DNA of 64,000 nt, from the NCBI GenBank assembly GCA_963849305.1, contig CAWKGV010000010.1, positions 72,965 to 136,964 of the forward strand, given 5' to 3'. The notes under the pieces are model-generated. The model saw only the letters and a program-made list of their open reading frames with translations, did no database searches and was not told the origin of the DNA. The stretch's first letter is position 1; every line of letters begins with the position of its first letter. Of the stretch, positions 6,511 through 16,414 are shown piece by piece. The DNA comes from CAWKGV01 sp963849305. Its GTDB lineage: Bacteria > Pseudomonadota > Alphaproteobacteria > Acetobacterales > Acetobacteraceae. The translations under genes and the position numbers were made by a program.

Positions 6511-9323
6511 CGCCGCCGTCCTCCGTCCCGTCGCCAGGAGTGTCGTCGGTTCCGAACCCGCCGCTCCCGCCCGATCCGTTCTCGTCGCCCCCGCTTTCCA
6601 GCACGGGACCTTCCAGCACTGGGAACACGCTGGTCACGCGCTCGCCCGCGACCATCCGGAACAGGGTCACGCCCATCGCCTGCCGCCCGGTGATGCGCAC
6701 CTGGTCCGCGGGGACGCGGATCAGCCGCCCGGCATCGGTCACCAGCATCACGTCGTCGCCCGGCCGCACCGGGAAGGTGGCGACCACCGCGCTGCCGTTG
6801 CGCTTGCCCAGTGTGATGTTGGCGATTCCCTGCCCGCCCCGCCCGGTCACCCGGTACTCGTAGGCCGAGCTGCGCTTGCCGAAGCCAGTGCTGGTGACGG
6901 TGAGCAGGAACTCCTCGGCGGCTTCCAGCTCCGACGCGCGCTCCGCCGACAGCGTGACTTCCGCCACCACCTCCTCGGGCTCGAGCGTGGCGGCGGCGTC
7001 GGCCTCGGCGTCCTCGTCCCCGTTCGAGCGCCGCCGCGCGCCTGCCAGCTTGAGGTATGCGGCGCGCTCCTCGGTGCTGGCTTCCACATGGCGCAGCACG
7101 GACAGGCTCATCACCTCGTCGCCGGAGCCGAGGCGGATGCCGCGCACGCCGGAGCTGTCGCGGCCGGCGAACACCCGCAGCGTGTCATCGGAGATCTGGA
7201 AACGGATGCAGCGGCCCTTGCGCGTCGCCAGCAGGACGTCGTCGCCCTCGCGGCAAGTGGCGACGCCGATCAGCCGGTCCCCGTCCTCCAGCTTCATCGC
7301 GATCAGCCCGGCCGCGCGCACGTTGCGGAAGTCCGACAGCCGGTTGCGCCGGACATTGCCCGAGGCGGTGGCGAAGACGAGATGCAGGCTATCCCACAGT
7401 TCCTCGTCCTGCGGTAGCGGCAGGACCGGTGGTGATGGTGTCGGCGCCAAGCTCGGGCAACAGGTTGACCAGCGCGCGGCCCTTGGCGGTCGGGCCGGCT
7501 TCGGGCAGGCGCCAGACCTTCTCGCGGTACACCTTGCCGCCGGAGGAGAAGAACAGCACCCATTGGTGGGTGTGCGCGTTGAAGCTGCGGGTCACGATGT
7601 CGTCGCCGCGCGTGCCCGCGCCCGTGCGGCCCCGTCCGCCCCGGTTCTGCGCGCGGAACGTCTCCAGCGGCGTGCGCTTGATGAAGCCGTCGCGGGTGAT
7701 CGTCACCACCATCTGCCCTGGCTCGATCAGGCTTTCGTCGTCCTGGTCGGCGGCTGCTTCCTCGATCGCGGTGAGCCGGGGCGTCGCCAGCGCGGCGCGC
7801 GCCTTCAGCAGCTCCGCGCGCATCACCTCCATCCGGCGCGGATGCGAGCCGAGGATGTCGAGCAGGTCGCGGATCTTGGCGCCGACTTCCTCCAGCTCCT
7901 TCTGGATCTTCTCGCGTTCCAGCCCGGTGAGCCGTTGCAGCCGCAGTTCGAGGATGCCCGCGGCCTGCGCATCGGTCAGTCGGACCGTGCCGGCGTCGCT
8001 GATCACGTTGCCGGGTTCGTCGATCAACGCCAGCAGCGCGCCGATATCGGCGGCCGGCCAGTCCCGGCCCATCAGCGCGGCGCGCGCCGAGCGCGGGTCG
8101 GGGCTCGCGCGGATCACCCGGATCACTTCGTCGATATTGGCGACCGCGATGCCGAGCCCCACCAGCAGATGTGCCCGGTCGCGCGCCTTGGCCAGATCGT
8201 GGCGGCTGCGGCGCAGGATCACGTCCTCACGGAAGGCGATGAAGGACATCAGCGCGTCCTTCAGCCCCATCAGCCGCGGCCGCCCGCCGTCGAGCGCCAG
8301 CATGTTCACGCCGAAGCCGATCTGCATGTTGGTGAAGCGGAAGAGCTGGTTCAGCACCACCTCGGGCGTGGCCTCACGCTTCAGCTCGATCACCATGCGC
8401 ATCCCCGAGCGGTCGCTCTCGTCGCGCAGCTCGGAGATGCCCTCGATCTGCTTGGCGCGCACCAGCTCGCCGATGCGCTCCAGGAGGGTGGCCTTGTTCA
8501 CCTGGAAGGGCAGCTCGGTGACGATGATCGCCTGGCGGTCGCGGCGGATCTCCTCGAACTCGGCGCGGGCGCGCAGCACCAGCGACCCGCGCCCGGTCTC
8601 GAATCCGGCGCGGATGCCGGTCCGCCCAAGGATGATGCCGCCGGTGGGGAAGTCCGGCCCCGGCACGATGCGCATCAGTTCGTCGAGCGTGGTGTCCGGG
8701 TCGGCGACGAGGGCCAGCGTGGCGTCGATGATCTCGCCCGGGTTGTGGGTCGGGATATTGGTCGCCATCCCGACCGCGATGCCGCTGGCGCCGTTGATCA
8801 GCAGGTTGGGGAAGCTCGCCGGCAGGACGCGCGGCTCCTGCTCGCTCTCGTCGTAGTTCGGCTGGAAATCGACCGTGTCCTTGTCGATGTCCTCCAGCAG
8901 CAGGGCCGAGGCGCGGGCCAGGCGGACCTCGGTGTAGCGCATCGCCGCCGGGGGGTCGCCGTCCACCGAGCCGAAATTGCCCTGCCCGTCGATCAGCGGC
9001 ACCCGCATGGAGAACGGCTGCGCCATCCGCACCATGGCGTCGTAGATCGCCGCGTCGCCGTGCGGGTGGTATTTGCCCATCACGTCGCCGGTGACGCGGG
9101 CCGATTTGCGGTAGGGCTTGTCCGGCGTGTAGCCGGCCTCCTGCATGGCATACAGGATGCGCCGATGCACCGGCTTGAGTCCGTCGCGGGCATCGGGCAG
9201 CGCGCGGGCCACGATGACCGACATGGCGTAATCGAGGTAGGAGCGGCGCATCTCCTCCTCGAGCGTTACCGGTTGCAGATCCTCCGGCGGCCCGGGAGGG
9301 GTCTTGTCAGGCGAATCGCTCAC
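6503..9323 (-). CDS. gyrA: DNA gyrase subunit A, interrupted by one extra base
   Basis: Breakage-reunion domain from Met1 (9323) with KYHPHGD, the catalytic Tyr130 in MRYTEV, and the GGRGRTGAGTRG box. The frame then runs out after LGADTITT and resumes one base over with VLPLPQDEELW at about 7427. Removing one C of the CC at 7426-7427 restores a full gyrase A with its six-bladed C-terminal DNA-wrapping domain and a Gly/Asp-rich tail. Gyrase A is essential and no second copy is visible, so a sequence error is more likely than a dead gene. The position equal to E. coli Ser83 is Ala91, while the Asp87 equivalent is kept (Asp95). The stop overlaps coaD. Confidence 0.95.
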
Positions 9324-9427
9324 TATGATCTCGGGTCCAAGGGGCTTCGGCGCGGCGGGCGGGTCGCCTGCTGCGCTGCATCATATCACTAGATAAGCCA
9401 AACCGGGCGCAATGACGAGGCCGGGAT

Positions 9428-9821
9428 TCAGCCCGGTGGGAACGGCCGTCCGGCGCTGGCTTCGGCGAGGATCTGGCCCGAGACGGCGAGCGCCTGGACG
9501 GTCCAGCGATAGACGTGCCGCGCGCCCGGCGGCGGGCACGGGCCGGTGTAGCGGAAGGCGCCGGGCGGGATTTCGGGGCGGCCGGCGTAGCGGATGGTGC
9601 CGCCGCCATGCGGGATAGTCCGGCACTTGGAGGTCGTGCAGCGTGAAGCGGAGCGCCGCGGTGCCGGGCGGCACGCCCGTCACATGGAAGCCGGGCGGGA
9701 CGTGCGAGCATGCGGGCACGCCGGCCCAGGAGAACCGGACCGAGAGCGACGCGGCCCTTGCGGGCAGGTTGGCGCCCAGGGTGGCTAGCGCGAGCGCGGC
9801 TGCGAGCGTGTAGCGTGCCAT
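9428..9821 (-). pseudogene. YbhB/YbcL-like (PEBP/Raf kinase inhibitor) secreted protein, frameshifted
   Basis: Starts with a signal peptide (MARYTLAAALALATLGANLP...) and reads SVRFSWAGVPACSHVPPGF, then LRFTLHDLQVPDYP. There the frame breaks near 9610; one base over it continues HGGGTIRYAG, AFRYTGPCPPPGARHVYRW and TVQALAVSG to a TGA at 9430-9428. These are the phosphatidylethanolamine-binding fold signatures (the D-P-x-x-P strand region and the GPCPPPG loop). Deleting one C from the TATCCCGCATGG stretch restores about 130 residues. The break has the same one-extra-base form as in neighbouring gyrA, so the gene may be intact in the living cell. Ligand unknown. Confidence 0.7.
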
Positions 9822-9950
9822 GCTGTGTCCTCTCGGTTCATGAGCCGAACTGAGCCGGCCTGCGCCGTTGTCGCCCGATCAGCTAGCGTTTGGCGACCTT
9901 CTGGCCGAGATTGGGTTGCGCGCCTGTGACCGGCTGCCTGCCAGGATGAT

Positions 9951-11631
9951 GTGGACATGTTGGTTGGTAATCTACGTCTGTCGTTGATGGCCCGGATACT
10001 CGGGCTATCGTTGTTTCTTCCGCTTGGGATGACGGGCCAAGCGTTGGCTCGACCATATCCGCCAAATGGGCCAAACATCCCGGTCGTCACGCTCAATGAA
10101 GACCAAAGTGGGGCTGCCGACCTTCCGCTGTTGAAAGAACCCCCGCCCAATGGATGGAATCAGCAGTCGATCTGGAACATGAAAGTCGTAGGGTTCGCGG
10201 ACAATCAAGGACGCGCCCAGGGCGATCAGGAGTGGATCGAGAACCAAGACGGCCATTATATCCTGTACACCGGCAATGGTGGCGGCAGCGCACTCAATCC
10301 AACGACGGGCCGGGTGGAGCCAAATGGGACAGTGATTTATGACGTTACGAACGTCACGAGCCCGAAGTTTTTGTATCATATTCCGGCAATTGGCGGCTCC
10401 CCGCATACTTTTGTATGCGGCGGCGACACCTTGCCGCATGGAAAGAAAGGACATTTTTACCTCCTTCGGCATCAAGGAGCCGGCTCGAACTCAGGATATG
10501 GAAATCTGGGATGTCACCCATCCATCAGCGCCGATACTGCTGACTACAATTGTGGGCGGCCTCAACGCGACGCACAAAAGCTGGTGGGAATGCGACACGG
10601 GGATCGCGTACTTGATCGCGGGGAGCGCATCCGATGGCTGGCACCAAAGCGGGTCGGCCCAGCATCTCAAGATTTATGATCTAAGCAACCCAACGAAGCC
10701 AGTTTACATTCGGGACTACGGACTGCTTGGTCAACAGCCGGGCGCCAAGGTTGCCACGGCACGTAGCTGCTCCTCAAACCCAGGGCCCAACTGTCTTGAC
10801 GGAGTCAAAAATCCGCCCTCGGGTGTTCATGAGGCGTATTCGGCGGGTGTAACGATCAACCGCGTATACCTTCCCTATGGGGTCGGTAAAGATGGAGTTA
10901 TTCAAATTGTCGATCGGCAGAAACTGCTAACCGGCTGTACCGTTTCCGTTGCTTCGTTGAGCTGTGCGAGGAACCCGAGCCAAGCTGACATGCTCTTTCC
11001 GCAGGTCAGCTATATCACGACAAATCCAACAGAGGGGGCGCATGACGCCAACCCGATCTTCGGCGTGCCAATTCCGGAAGAGCAGACCAATTTTCTTGGT
11101 GGGGCACCGCAAAAATGGAACCTGCTGATCAGCACTTCCGAAGCGACCTCCGTAAACTGCGATGGAATCGCCCCGCACAACGCTACTCTGCTCAACATCA
11201 CGGATGATCAAACGCCTTGGCCAATCGCGACCCTGGATGTGCCTCAGTTCCCCGGAAATTTCTGCGCCAAGGGAGGGCGCTTTGGCGCTCATCACACCAA
11301 CTGGGAGATTTACCCGCCATATTACGGCAAGCTCGCCTTCGTTACCTTCTTCAACGCGGGATTGCGAGTTTGGGACATTCGCGATCCACTTAACCCGAGA
11401 CCGGTTGCTTATTTCGTTCAGGCACCAAATAGCAAAACCCAGGCGTCGTGCGGCACGTACCAGGGTCGAACCGTTTGCCGAAATGAGGTCGAGGCGAACA
11501 TCGTGGAGGTTGATGATAGAGGCTATATCTATGTCCTCGATCGCACCGGTTCGGGAGTGACTATACTGAAACCGACCGGGGAGGCGCTAAGCGCTATCGA
11601 GAACGCTCCAAAGCGCGGCCAGGTGAAATAG
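9951..11631 (+). CDS. Secreted LVIVD/beta-propeller-like protein, one frameshift
   Basis: GTG at 9951 (GGA-type site upstream) or ATG at 9957 begins a signal peptide ending near GQALA. The mature part has repeated beta blades with VWDI/IWDV-type strands (MEIWDVTHPSAPILL, LKIYDLSNPTKPVYI, LRVWDIRDPLNPRPV), as in LVIVD-repeat proteins. The frame is broken once: HGKKGHFYLLR (to about 10470) must be joined, by dropping one base, to IKEPARTQDMEIWDV. With that the protein is about 559 residues. It is rich in cysteine and Asn/Thr and lower in GC than its neighbours, suggesting transfer. Function unknown; it stands alone between PEBP and an IS relic. Confidence 0.7.
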
Positions 11632-11724
11632 AAAGGCACGTCGGGTTGTTAGGGTGGCTCGACGGAGCGGACCACCAAGCTCGCGCCGATATCCCAAATT
11701 CTCAGGATGGGTTTGTAGGCCTAG

Positions 11725-12610
11725 TGACCTGAGCCCCTTCTTCCCTCCGGTCAGAAGTAGAGTCCTGGGTTGCCGTCGCGCCGATCGTGACGGTGTTTTC
11801 CGGTTCGGTCGAGCGCCGTTTTCCCGTCCCGGCCGTCTTGCATCGAGCCGTCGCGCGCAGCCTGGGTCAAGCCCGGCGGCAGCCGGATCAAGGCCGGTGT
11901 CCGGCCGCCCAGCGTCGAATGCGGCCGGATGTCGTTAAAGTCGCGCTGCCAGGTGGCCAACACGACGCGCGCATGGCGCAGCGAGGTGAACACCGTCTCG
12001 TTCAGGCATTCGTCCCGCAGCCGACTGATGAAGCTTTCCATAAACGCATTCTGCTGCGGCTTGCCGGGCGCGATGTAGTGCCACGCCACCTTCCGTTCCT
12101 GTGACCAGCGCAAGATCGCGACACCGGTCAGCTCGGTCCCGTTGTCACTGACCATCGTCGCTGGCAGGCCTCGCCGCGATGGCGTCCAGCTCGCGTGCGA
12201 CCCCCATCCCCGATAGCGAGGTGTCCGCCGCCAAAACCAGGCATTCGCGCGTGAAGTCGTCGATCACGCACAGGATGGGGAACCGGCGGCCATCCGCCAG
12301 CGTGTCGGACGCGGAATCCAGGGACCACGCTGGTTCGCCGCCTCCGGCAAAGCATGGGCGCGCACATCCCGATGGCTCGCTTGCGGCCGCCGCGGCGGCG
12401 CACCTGCAGGCGCTCCTCGCGATACAGGCGGCGCAGCTTCTTATGGTTGACCGGCAGGCCTTCGCGCGCCAGCAGCAAGCCGAGCCGTCGATAGCCAAAT
12501 CGCCGCCGCTCGCCCGCCAGCGCTCGCAGCCGGGCACGGATGGCCTCGTCACCTGCGCGACGGCGCCGGTGTCGGATGCTCGCCCGGTCCGCCCCAATCA
12601 ACGTGCGACG
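11725..12610 (-). mobile_element. IS3-family element relic (orfB transposase in three frames)
   Basis: On the minus strand three overlapping frames together spell an IS3-type orfB integrase: RRFGYRRLGLLLAREGLPVN (12601-12370 frame), then WSLDSASDTLADGRRF and VIDDFTRECLVLAAD, then VSDNGTELTG, WHYIAPGKPQQNAFMESF and RLRDECLNETVF. All three catalytic acids (D, D, E) can be seen, but two shifts near 12350 and 12160, both of the one-extra-base type, split it. The upstream orfA and the first part of orfB are missing, and a terminus-like TGACCTGAGCCCC lies at 11725. The copy is therefore truncated at its 5' side. The 200 bases beyond it to 12812 show no gene. Confidence 0.8.
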
Positions 12611-12812
12611 AGCTCAGACCCAGATTGCTGCTGTGCTGGTGTTGAACCGCGATCCATGGCATTGCTCCCGTGTCGGATACTGCAAGCAACTGGAGGCGGC
12701 CACTTTGAAGGTTGGTGCCCCGCGTGCGCCCCGATGTGCGCTGTCGCAAAGGGGCCTTTTGCAGTTCGGCCGCGCGCCGTCGAAAGCGTTTTATGGAAAG
12801 TCGAAGTGTCGG

Positions 12813-13106
12813 CTAGGAAGTGCCCGGCATCCCGGCAGGATCGCGCGCGGCATGGCGAACCGCGTGAATGATGATCTCGGTTTCCGTGGCCTCGTAGAAA
12901 ATCAGATAGGGGTAAGGCAACGCGGTCATGCGTCGGATGGTCGGATCGTCCGTGCGGGTGCCGATGCCGGGATATAGCAACAAAAGGTCAATGATCGCTT
13001 GGATGCGGGCTTGAACGCGCCGCGTGCCTTGCGGTGAATGGGCCGCGATGTAATCGAGGACTAAGTTGAGGTCGGCAAGCGCCGGAAGGGTATAGCGGAG
13101 CTTCAC
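12813..13106 (-). CDS. RelE/ParE-type toxin of a toxin-antitoxin pair
   Basis: The GTG start at 13106 overlaps the antitoxin stop in a GTGA junction, which is typical for such pairs and is why this start is preferred over 13124. The 97-residue protein has the RelE/ParE layout: KLRYTLPALADLNLVLDYI at the start, a basic middle (GTRTDDPTIRRM) and the final strand pair PYPYLIFYEATETEIIIHAVRH. These toxins are either mRNA interferases or gyrase poisons; the ParE branch is favoured by the N-terminal helix pattern, without certainty. It lies between an IS3 relic and an ISNCY element, in an accessory zone. Confidence 0.85.
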   Translation of the reverse strand: MKLRYTLPALADLNLVLDYIAAHSPQGTRRVQARIQAIIDLLLLYPGIGTRTDDPTIRRMTALPYPYLIFYEATETEIIIHAVRHAARDPAGMPGTS

Positions 13107-13333
13107 AAACCGTGTTTGGCCCACGCGGCCCGCACTTGCTCGTCGCTCGCGAATTCGCCGCGCGCGGCGGCGGATTTCGAGGCGGCGATATCGGCGCGTT
13201 CGTCAGTCGAGAGCGCAACCGGCGGCTCGTCGTCCGTCCCGGTCAGCCGCAACACGGCGCGGGCGATGCTGTCCTGCTCGTCCGGCGACAGGTTGCGCAC
13301 GGCTTCGAGCGCGTCATCGAGAAGTTTTGTCAT
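13103..13333 (-). CDS. Antitoxin partner of the RelE/ParE toxin
   Basis: A 76-residue acidic protein beginning MTKLLDDALEAVRNLSPDEQ, read directly before the toxin with a 4-base overlap. A helical N-terminal part for dimerisation and a flexible acidic tail ending SDEQVRAAWAKHGL fit small addiction-module antitoxins that bind the operator and wrap the toxin. The class of DNA-binding fold is not evident from the sequence. The left end of the ISNCY element starts about 70 bases upstream, so the insertion is close to this operon's promoter. Confidence 0.75.
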   Translation of the reverse strand: MTKLLDDALEAVRNLSPDEQDSIARAVLRLTGTDDEPPVALSTDERADIAASKSAAARGEFASDEQVRAAWAKHGL

Positions 13334-13405
13334 GGCTGGAGTGTAGCACGGCACAGTTAGAAAACAAACCGCGACGGCTTTCCAATCTTGCGGCGCAGAT
13401 GTCCG

Positions 13406-15176
13406 TCCCCGATTGAAAAGACACTTTTTCTCCTCGTTAGAAATGTCGCGGTGCGCCAAGTAGAGATGACATCCTGTCGCGTGCCAGGGCAGCTTTCCAG
13501 TTCGGTTGAGACGCCTGCTTTCCCGTCCCGGCCTGACAACAGCAGGGCCGCGGCGCGCAGTGGAGGGGATGGGAGGAGCGGAGCCAACCGGAGCCACGCG
13601 CAGCGCCCACTTCGGCGCGAGCATGGCGAGGACGGCGAGCACCGGACCTTCCCCGGAGCGGGCACCGTGGCACGCTTGGCTCAGGCCGGAGGAACCGGCG
13701 GCGAGCGTGGTTCGTGTCGTCAGAGTTCTGCCGCCGCCCGGCGTTCTGCCGCCACCGCAGCCGCGATCTGGCGCGATGGCCGTCCCTTTGTCGGCTGGCC
13801 CGGTGCTTCCAGGTTGTTCGGCGGCCGCTGCCGCGCCCGGTGATAGCGACGCCGGTGCGGCTCGTAGGTGTCCTGGTGCTGCTTCACCATTGCCAGTGCC
13901 GCGCCAAGCCGCTTGTTCTCCACGATCTCACCAGGATCCACGGTCTGGATCTTGTCGAACTTCCGGAACGGCAATGAAACTCCTACGTACTGAACCGCGA
14001 ACCGGCCGTCTGGGTAGTTCACCACATCGACCGTCTTGCGCACCAGACCACGAGCAAGCGGCGTCGGATCCAGCATGAGCATCATGCGGTCGTAGTGCAG
14101 GGTCAGGTTCTTCGTGACAGTGCGTTCCTCCCGCCAGGCGAGAACCTCGCTCAGGTCGTCCGCCTCGGTCAGCTTGCGGTGCAGGTCTTTGGCGTTCTCC
14201 GGATCGCGCCCGAACCGCGTGTTGTAATCGGCCATGAATGCCGGCACCCAGGCGTTGGCGGCTTCGATCGTCGAGATGCCGGCGAGGCGCAGCTCCTTCA
14301 CCAGCCGATCCTGCAACGTGCCGAACGCGCGCTCGACGCGGCCCTTCGCCTGCGGGCTGTTGGCGCAGATGATGTCGATGTTCAGCTCCGACAGCACCCG
14401 GCCGAATTGCGTGATACGATCGCCGCCGATCGCGTCCTTGGCGTTGACGCGAAAGATGCCGTGCTTGTCGCTATAGAACGCCACGGGCTTGCCGTGCGTC
14501 TCAAGGTAGTCCTTCGTCGCGCGGAAGTAATCGAACGCGGACTCGGACGCGACGAACCGCAGACGCATTAATCGGCTGGTCGCGTCGTCGACGAATGCTA
14601 GCAAAGTACACATTTCGCCGCGGTCCTCGAACCAGCGGTGTTCGCAACCGTCGATCTGCACCAGTTCGCCCAGACATTCACGCCGTCGTCGCGGCTGATG
14701 CGGCGAGGGCAGTTTGTGGCGGCGATCGACCCACAGCCCTTCCGCCATCATCCATTGCCGCAGCGTCTCGACACCGATCCGCAGACCGTGGCGTGCGTTC
14801 AGTTTTTCCGCCACCAGTGTGGGTCCGAAGTCGATGTAATGGTCGCGCACCAGGCTCAGCACCGTGGCCCGGAAGGTCTCGCCACGCTTGCGGTTGCTCG
14901 GCCGGCCGCGTTTGCGCGACGCCAGACCGGCCGCGCCATCCGCCGAAAATGCCCGGCGGAGGCGGTAAATCTGACGCCGACCCAGCCCCAGCAACGTCGC
15001 AGCGGCATCAACGGTAAGCCGGTCATCCACGAGATCAATCATCACACGCAGCCGGGTCAGTTCCCGATCGCTCATCTGGATCACCCCCGCCATCGCACGT
15101 CACCTCGAACGTTCCGATGGCAGTCTGCTGCAGCGACATTTCTATCGGGGACGGGTGTGACGTTTCTATCGGGGGC
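13406..15176. mobile_element. ISNCY-like insertion sequence, apparently complete
   Basis: A 1.77-kb unit with one full-length transposase. Both ends carry related blocks in opposite orientation: CCCCGATTGAAAA and TTAGAAATGTCGC on the left (13407-13448), and on the right, read in reverse, CCCCGATAGAAA twice with ATAGAAATGTCGC (15175-15135). Multiple short repeats at each end are usual for this group. No clear target duplication was found. The right end overlaps the last codons of the small membrane gene on its right, so it probably cut that gene's 3' end. The exact left boundary is uncertain by several bases. Confidence 0.75.
13720..15093 (-). CDS. ISNCY-family DDE transposase
   Basis: A 457-residue integrase-type transposase. 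An N-terminal helix-turn-helix (TVDAAATLLGLGRRQIYRL, about residues 28-46) is followed by a second HTH-like region and the catalytic core: first Asp in LVQIDGCEHRWF, second Asp in AFYSDKHGIFRV, and Glu in KGRVERAFGTLQDRLVKEL. The C-terminal tail is basic and Gln-rich. The frame is uninterrupted and the length is normal for the family, so the element could be active. It is the one long gene in 7.4-15.7 kb with no frameshift. Confidence 0.9.
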   Translation of the reverse strand: MAGVIQMSDRELTRLRVMIDLVDDRLTVDAAATLLGLGRRQIYRLRRAFSADGAAGLASRKRGRPSNRKRGETFRATVLSLVRDHYIDFGPTLVAEKLNARHGLRIGVETLRQWMMAEGLWVDRRHKLPSPHQPRRRRECLGELVQIDGCEHRWFEDRGEMCTLLAFVDDATSRLMRLRFVASESAFDYFRATKDYLETHGKPVAFYSDKHGIFRVNAKDAIGGDRITQFGRVLSELNIDIICANSPQAKGRVERAFGTLQDRLVKELRLAGISTIEAANAWVPAFMADYNTRFGRDPENAKDLHRKLTEADDLSEVLAWREERTVTKNLTLHYDRMMLMLDPTPLARGLVRKTVDVVNYPDGRFAVQYVGVSLPFRKFDKIQTVDPGEIVENKRLGAALAMVKQHQDTYEPHRRRYHRARQRPPNNLEAPGQPTKGRPSRQIAAAVAAERRAAAEL

Positions 15177-15848
15177 TTACACCCCAAAGCCGCAGAATCC
15201 GCACATATGGAAAGTCAGACTTGGTCTTTGAACAATTCGGCAAGCAATGCAGAGCTTCAGCTTTTAATGGGGGCGGTGCGGTAACATGGTGATTGTATCG
15301 TGCTGCATCTGGCCCCCAATCAAAGTAAAGGCCGGAGCGGCCTTCTCTGATGGAATTCGCCGCCTCTTGTGTGACGTTAAGATGAACAACAAAGAGCGAT
15401 TGTGCTTTGGCTGATCCAGCAGTCGTAGCAAACACGTCCAAGAGATAGTTGCCGGGAGAAAAGATGACTTGACTCTAAATCAGGAGGGGGTAAGAAATGG
15501 TGATTTGTCGCTACGCCTCCCTCGGGGACGTAAAGCCCGCTTCCTCGGCTCAATTTGTCATCCCCGTAAACCCATATATTGAAATTCTGGCGTGTCTCTC
15601 CGTGTCGCAATGAGACAAACATATTCTCGATGATTTGCCCGCGCTTTCCAGTTGAGTATAGCAGCGTGCGAAAGAAAAAAACCTTTTGATGCCTTCTCCA
15701 TGCTATAGCGACTGCCGTCTGGCCCGAAATAGATTTGCGTCGGTTGGGTCATTGCAATTCGTCCTCGCCGAAACAGCGTGACCCAAGCTGTAACTGCCGA
15801 TACCGCAAGCGCTAAAATGGAAATCGCTAATCCAACGATGGCAATCAT
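15166..15848 (-). pseudogene. Membrane-anchored protein of unknown function, two frameshifts, 3' end cut by an IS
   Basis: ATG at 15848 overlaps the recombinase stop. It begins with one membrane helix (MIAIVGLAISILALAVSAV) and then MTQPTQIYFGPDGSRYSM. Two shifts, near 15675 in a T-run and near 15465, separate it from MFVSLRHGETRQNFNIWVYG, LYVPEGGVATNHHFL and, in the third frame, SPGNYLLDVFATTAGSAKAQ and LYFDWGPDAARYNHHV. Each shift is repaired by removing one base. The joined protein looks like a membrane-tethered beta domain with an FxIWVYG motif. No function is known to me. The final codons run into the right end of the ISNCY element. Confidence 0.6.
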
Positions 15849-16414
15849 GTGCCGAGCCTCGAAATCGTCGCCCGGCCCACGTTGTAGCTCTTTCCCAGTT
15901 CCTTGAGCGTCGCGCCCTCGGCTCGCCGCCGCCGTGCTTCCTTCTGCTGCTGCGGCGTGAGCTTCGGCGGGCGACCCATATGCTGACCGCGTGCCTCGGC
16001 CCGGTTGCGGCCTTCCGCCGTGCGGGTGCGGATCAAATCGCGCTCCACGTCCGCCAGCCCACCGAGAACGGCGACCATCAGCCGCCCGGTGCTGGTCGCG
16101 GTGTTGGCCCACGGCTCCGCCAGTGACCGGAACTGCGCCTTGGCGTCCACGATCTGCTCGACGATCCCGAACAGGTCGAAGGTCGAGCGCGCCAGCCGGT
16201 CGATGCGCGTCACCGTCACCACGTCGCCGGGGACAATGGCCTTGAGCATCTTGAGAAGCTCCCGCCGGTCGGGCTGCGCGCCCGTCAACTTCTCACGGTA
16301 AATCTTGGTGCATCCGGCCTTGCGTAGCTGCTCAAGCTGCGCGTCAAGGGTCTGCCCGTAGGTGCTGACGCGGGCATAGCCGAGGGTGCGTTTCTGCGGG
16401 TGAGCTTCGGTCAT
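15845..16414 (-). CDS. Serine recombinase (resolvase/invertase family)
   Basis: A 189-residue protein with the full small serine recombinase layout: YARVSTYGQTLDAQ containing the catalytic Ser near residue 17, the DRLARSTFDLF helix with its conserved Arg, the GGLADVERDLIRTRT E-helix and a C-terminal helix-turn-helix (TLKELGKSYNVGRATISRL, about 171-189). Such enzymes resolve cointegrates or invert DNA. Start and stop overlap the neighbouring genes by four bases, so it is translated as part of a small minus-strand operon with the nucleotidyltransferase. No res or inversion site was recognised nearby. Confidence 0.9.
   Translation of the reverse strand: MTEAHPQKRTLGYARVSTYGQTLDAQLEQLRKAGCTKIYREKLTGAQPDRRELLKMLKAIVPGDVVTVTRIDRLARSTFDLFGIVEQIVDAKAQFRSLAEPWANTATSTGRLMVAVLGGLADVERDLIRTRTAEGRNRAEARGQHMGRPPKLTPQQQKEARRRRAEGATLKELGKSYNVGRATISRLGT

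Noticed and set aside
7389..7450. Programmed frameshifting in gyrA
   Set aside because: The break is in the wrong direction for a slippery -1 site, no heptamer or downstream hairpin was found, and neighbouring genes share the same one-base excess.
5398..9323. Other tRNA or rRNA genes and CRISPR arrays in the window
   Set aside because: Only tRNA-Lys gave a full cloverleaf. No regularly spaced repeats or rRNA-like stretches were seen in the gaps that were read.
6876..9392. An 838-codon open frame on the plus strand opposite gyrA
   Set aside because: It is the complement of gyrase A, has strongly biased Arg/Ser/Pro composition and no recognisable domain. High GC makes such antisense frames long by chance.
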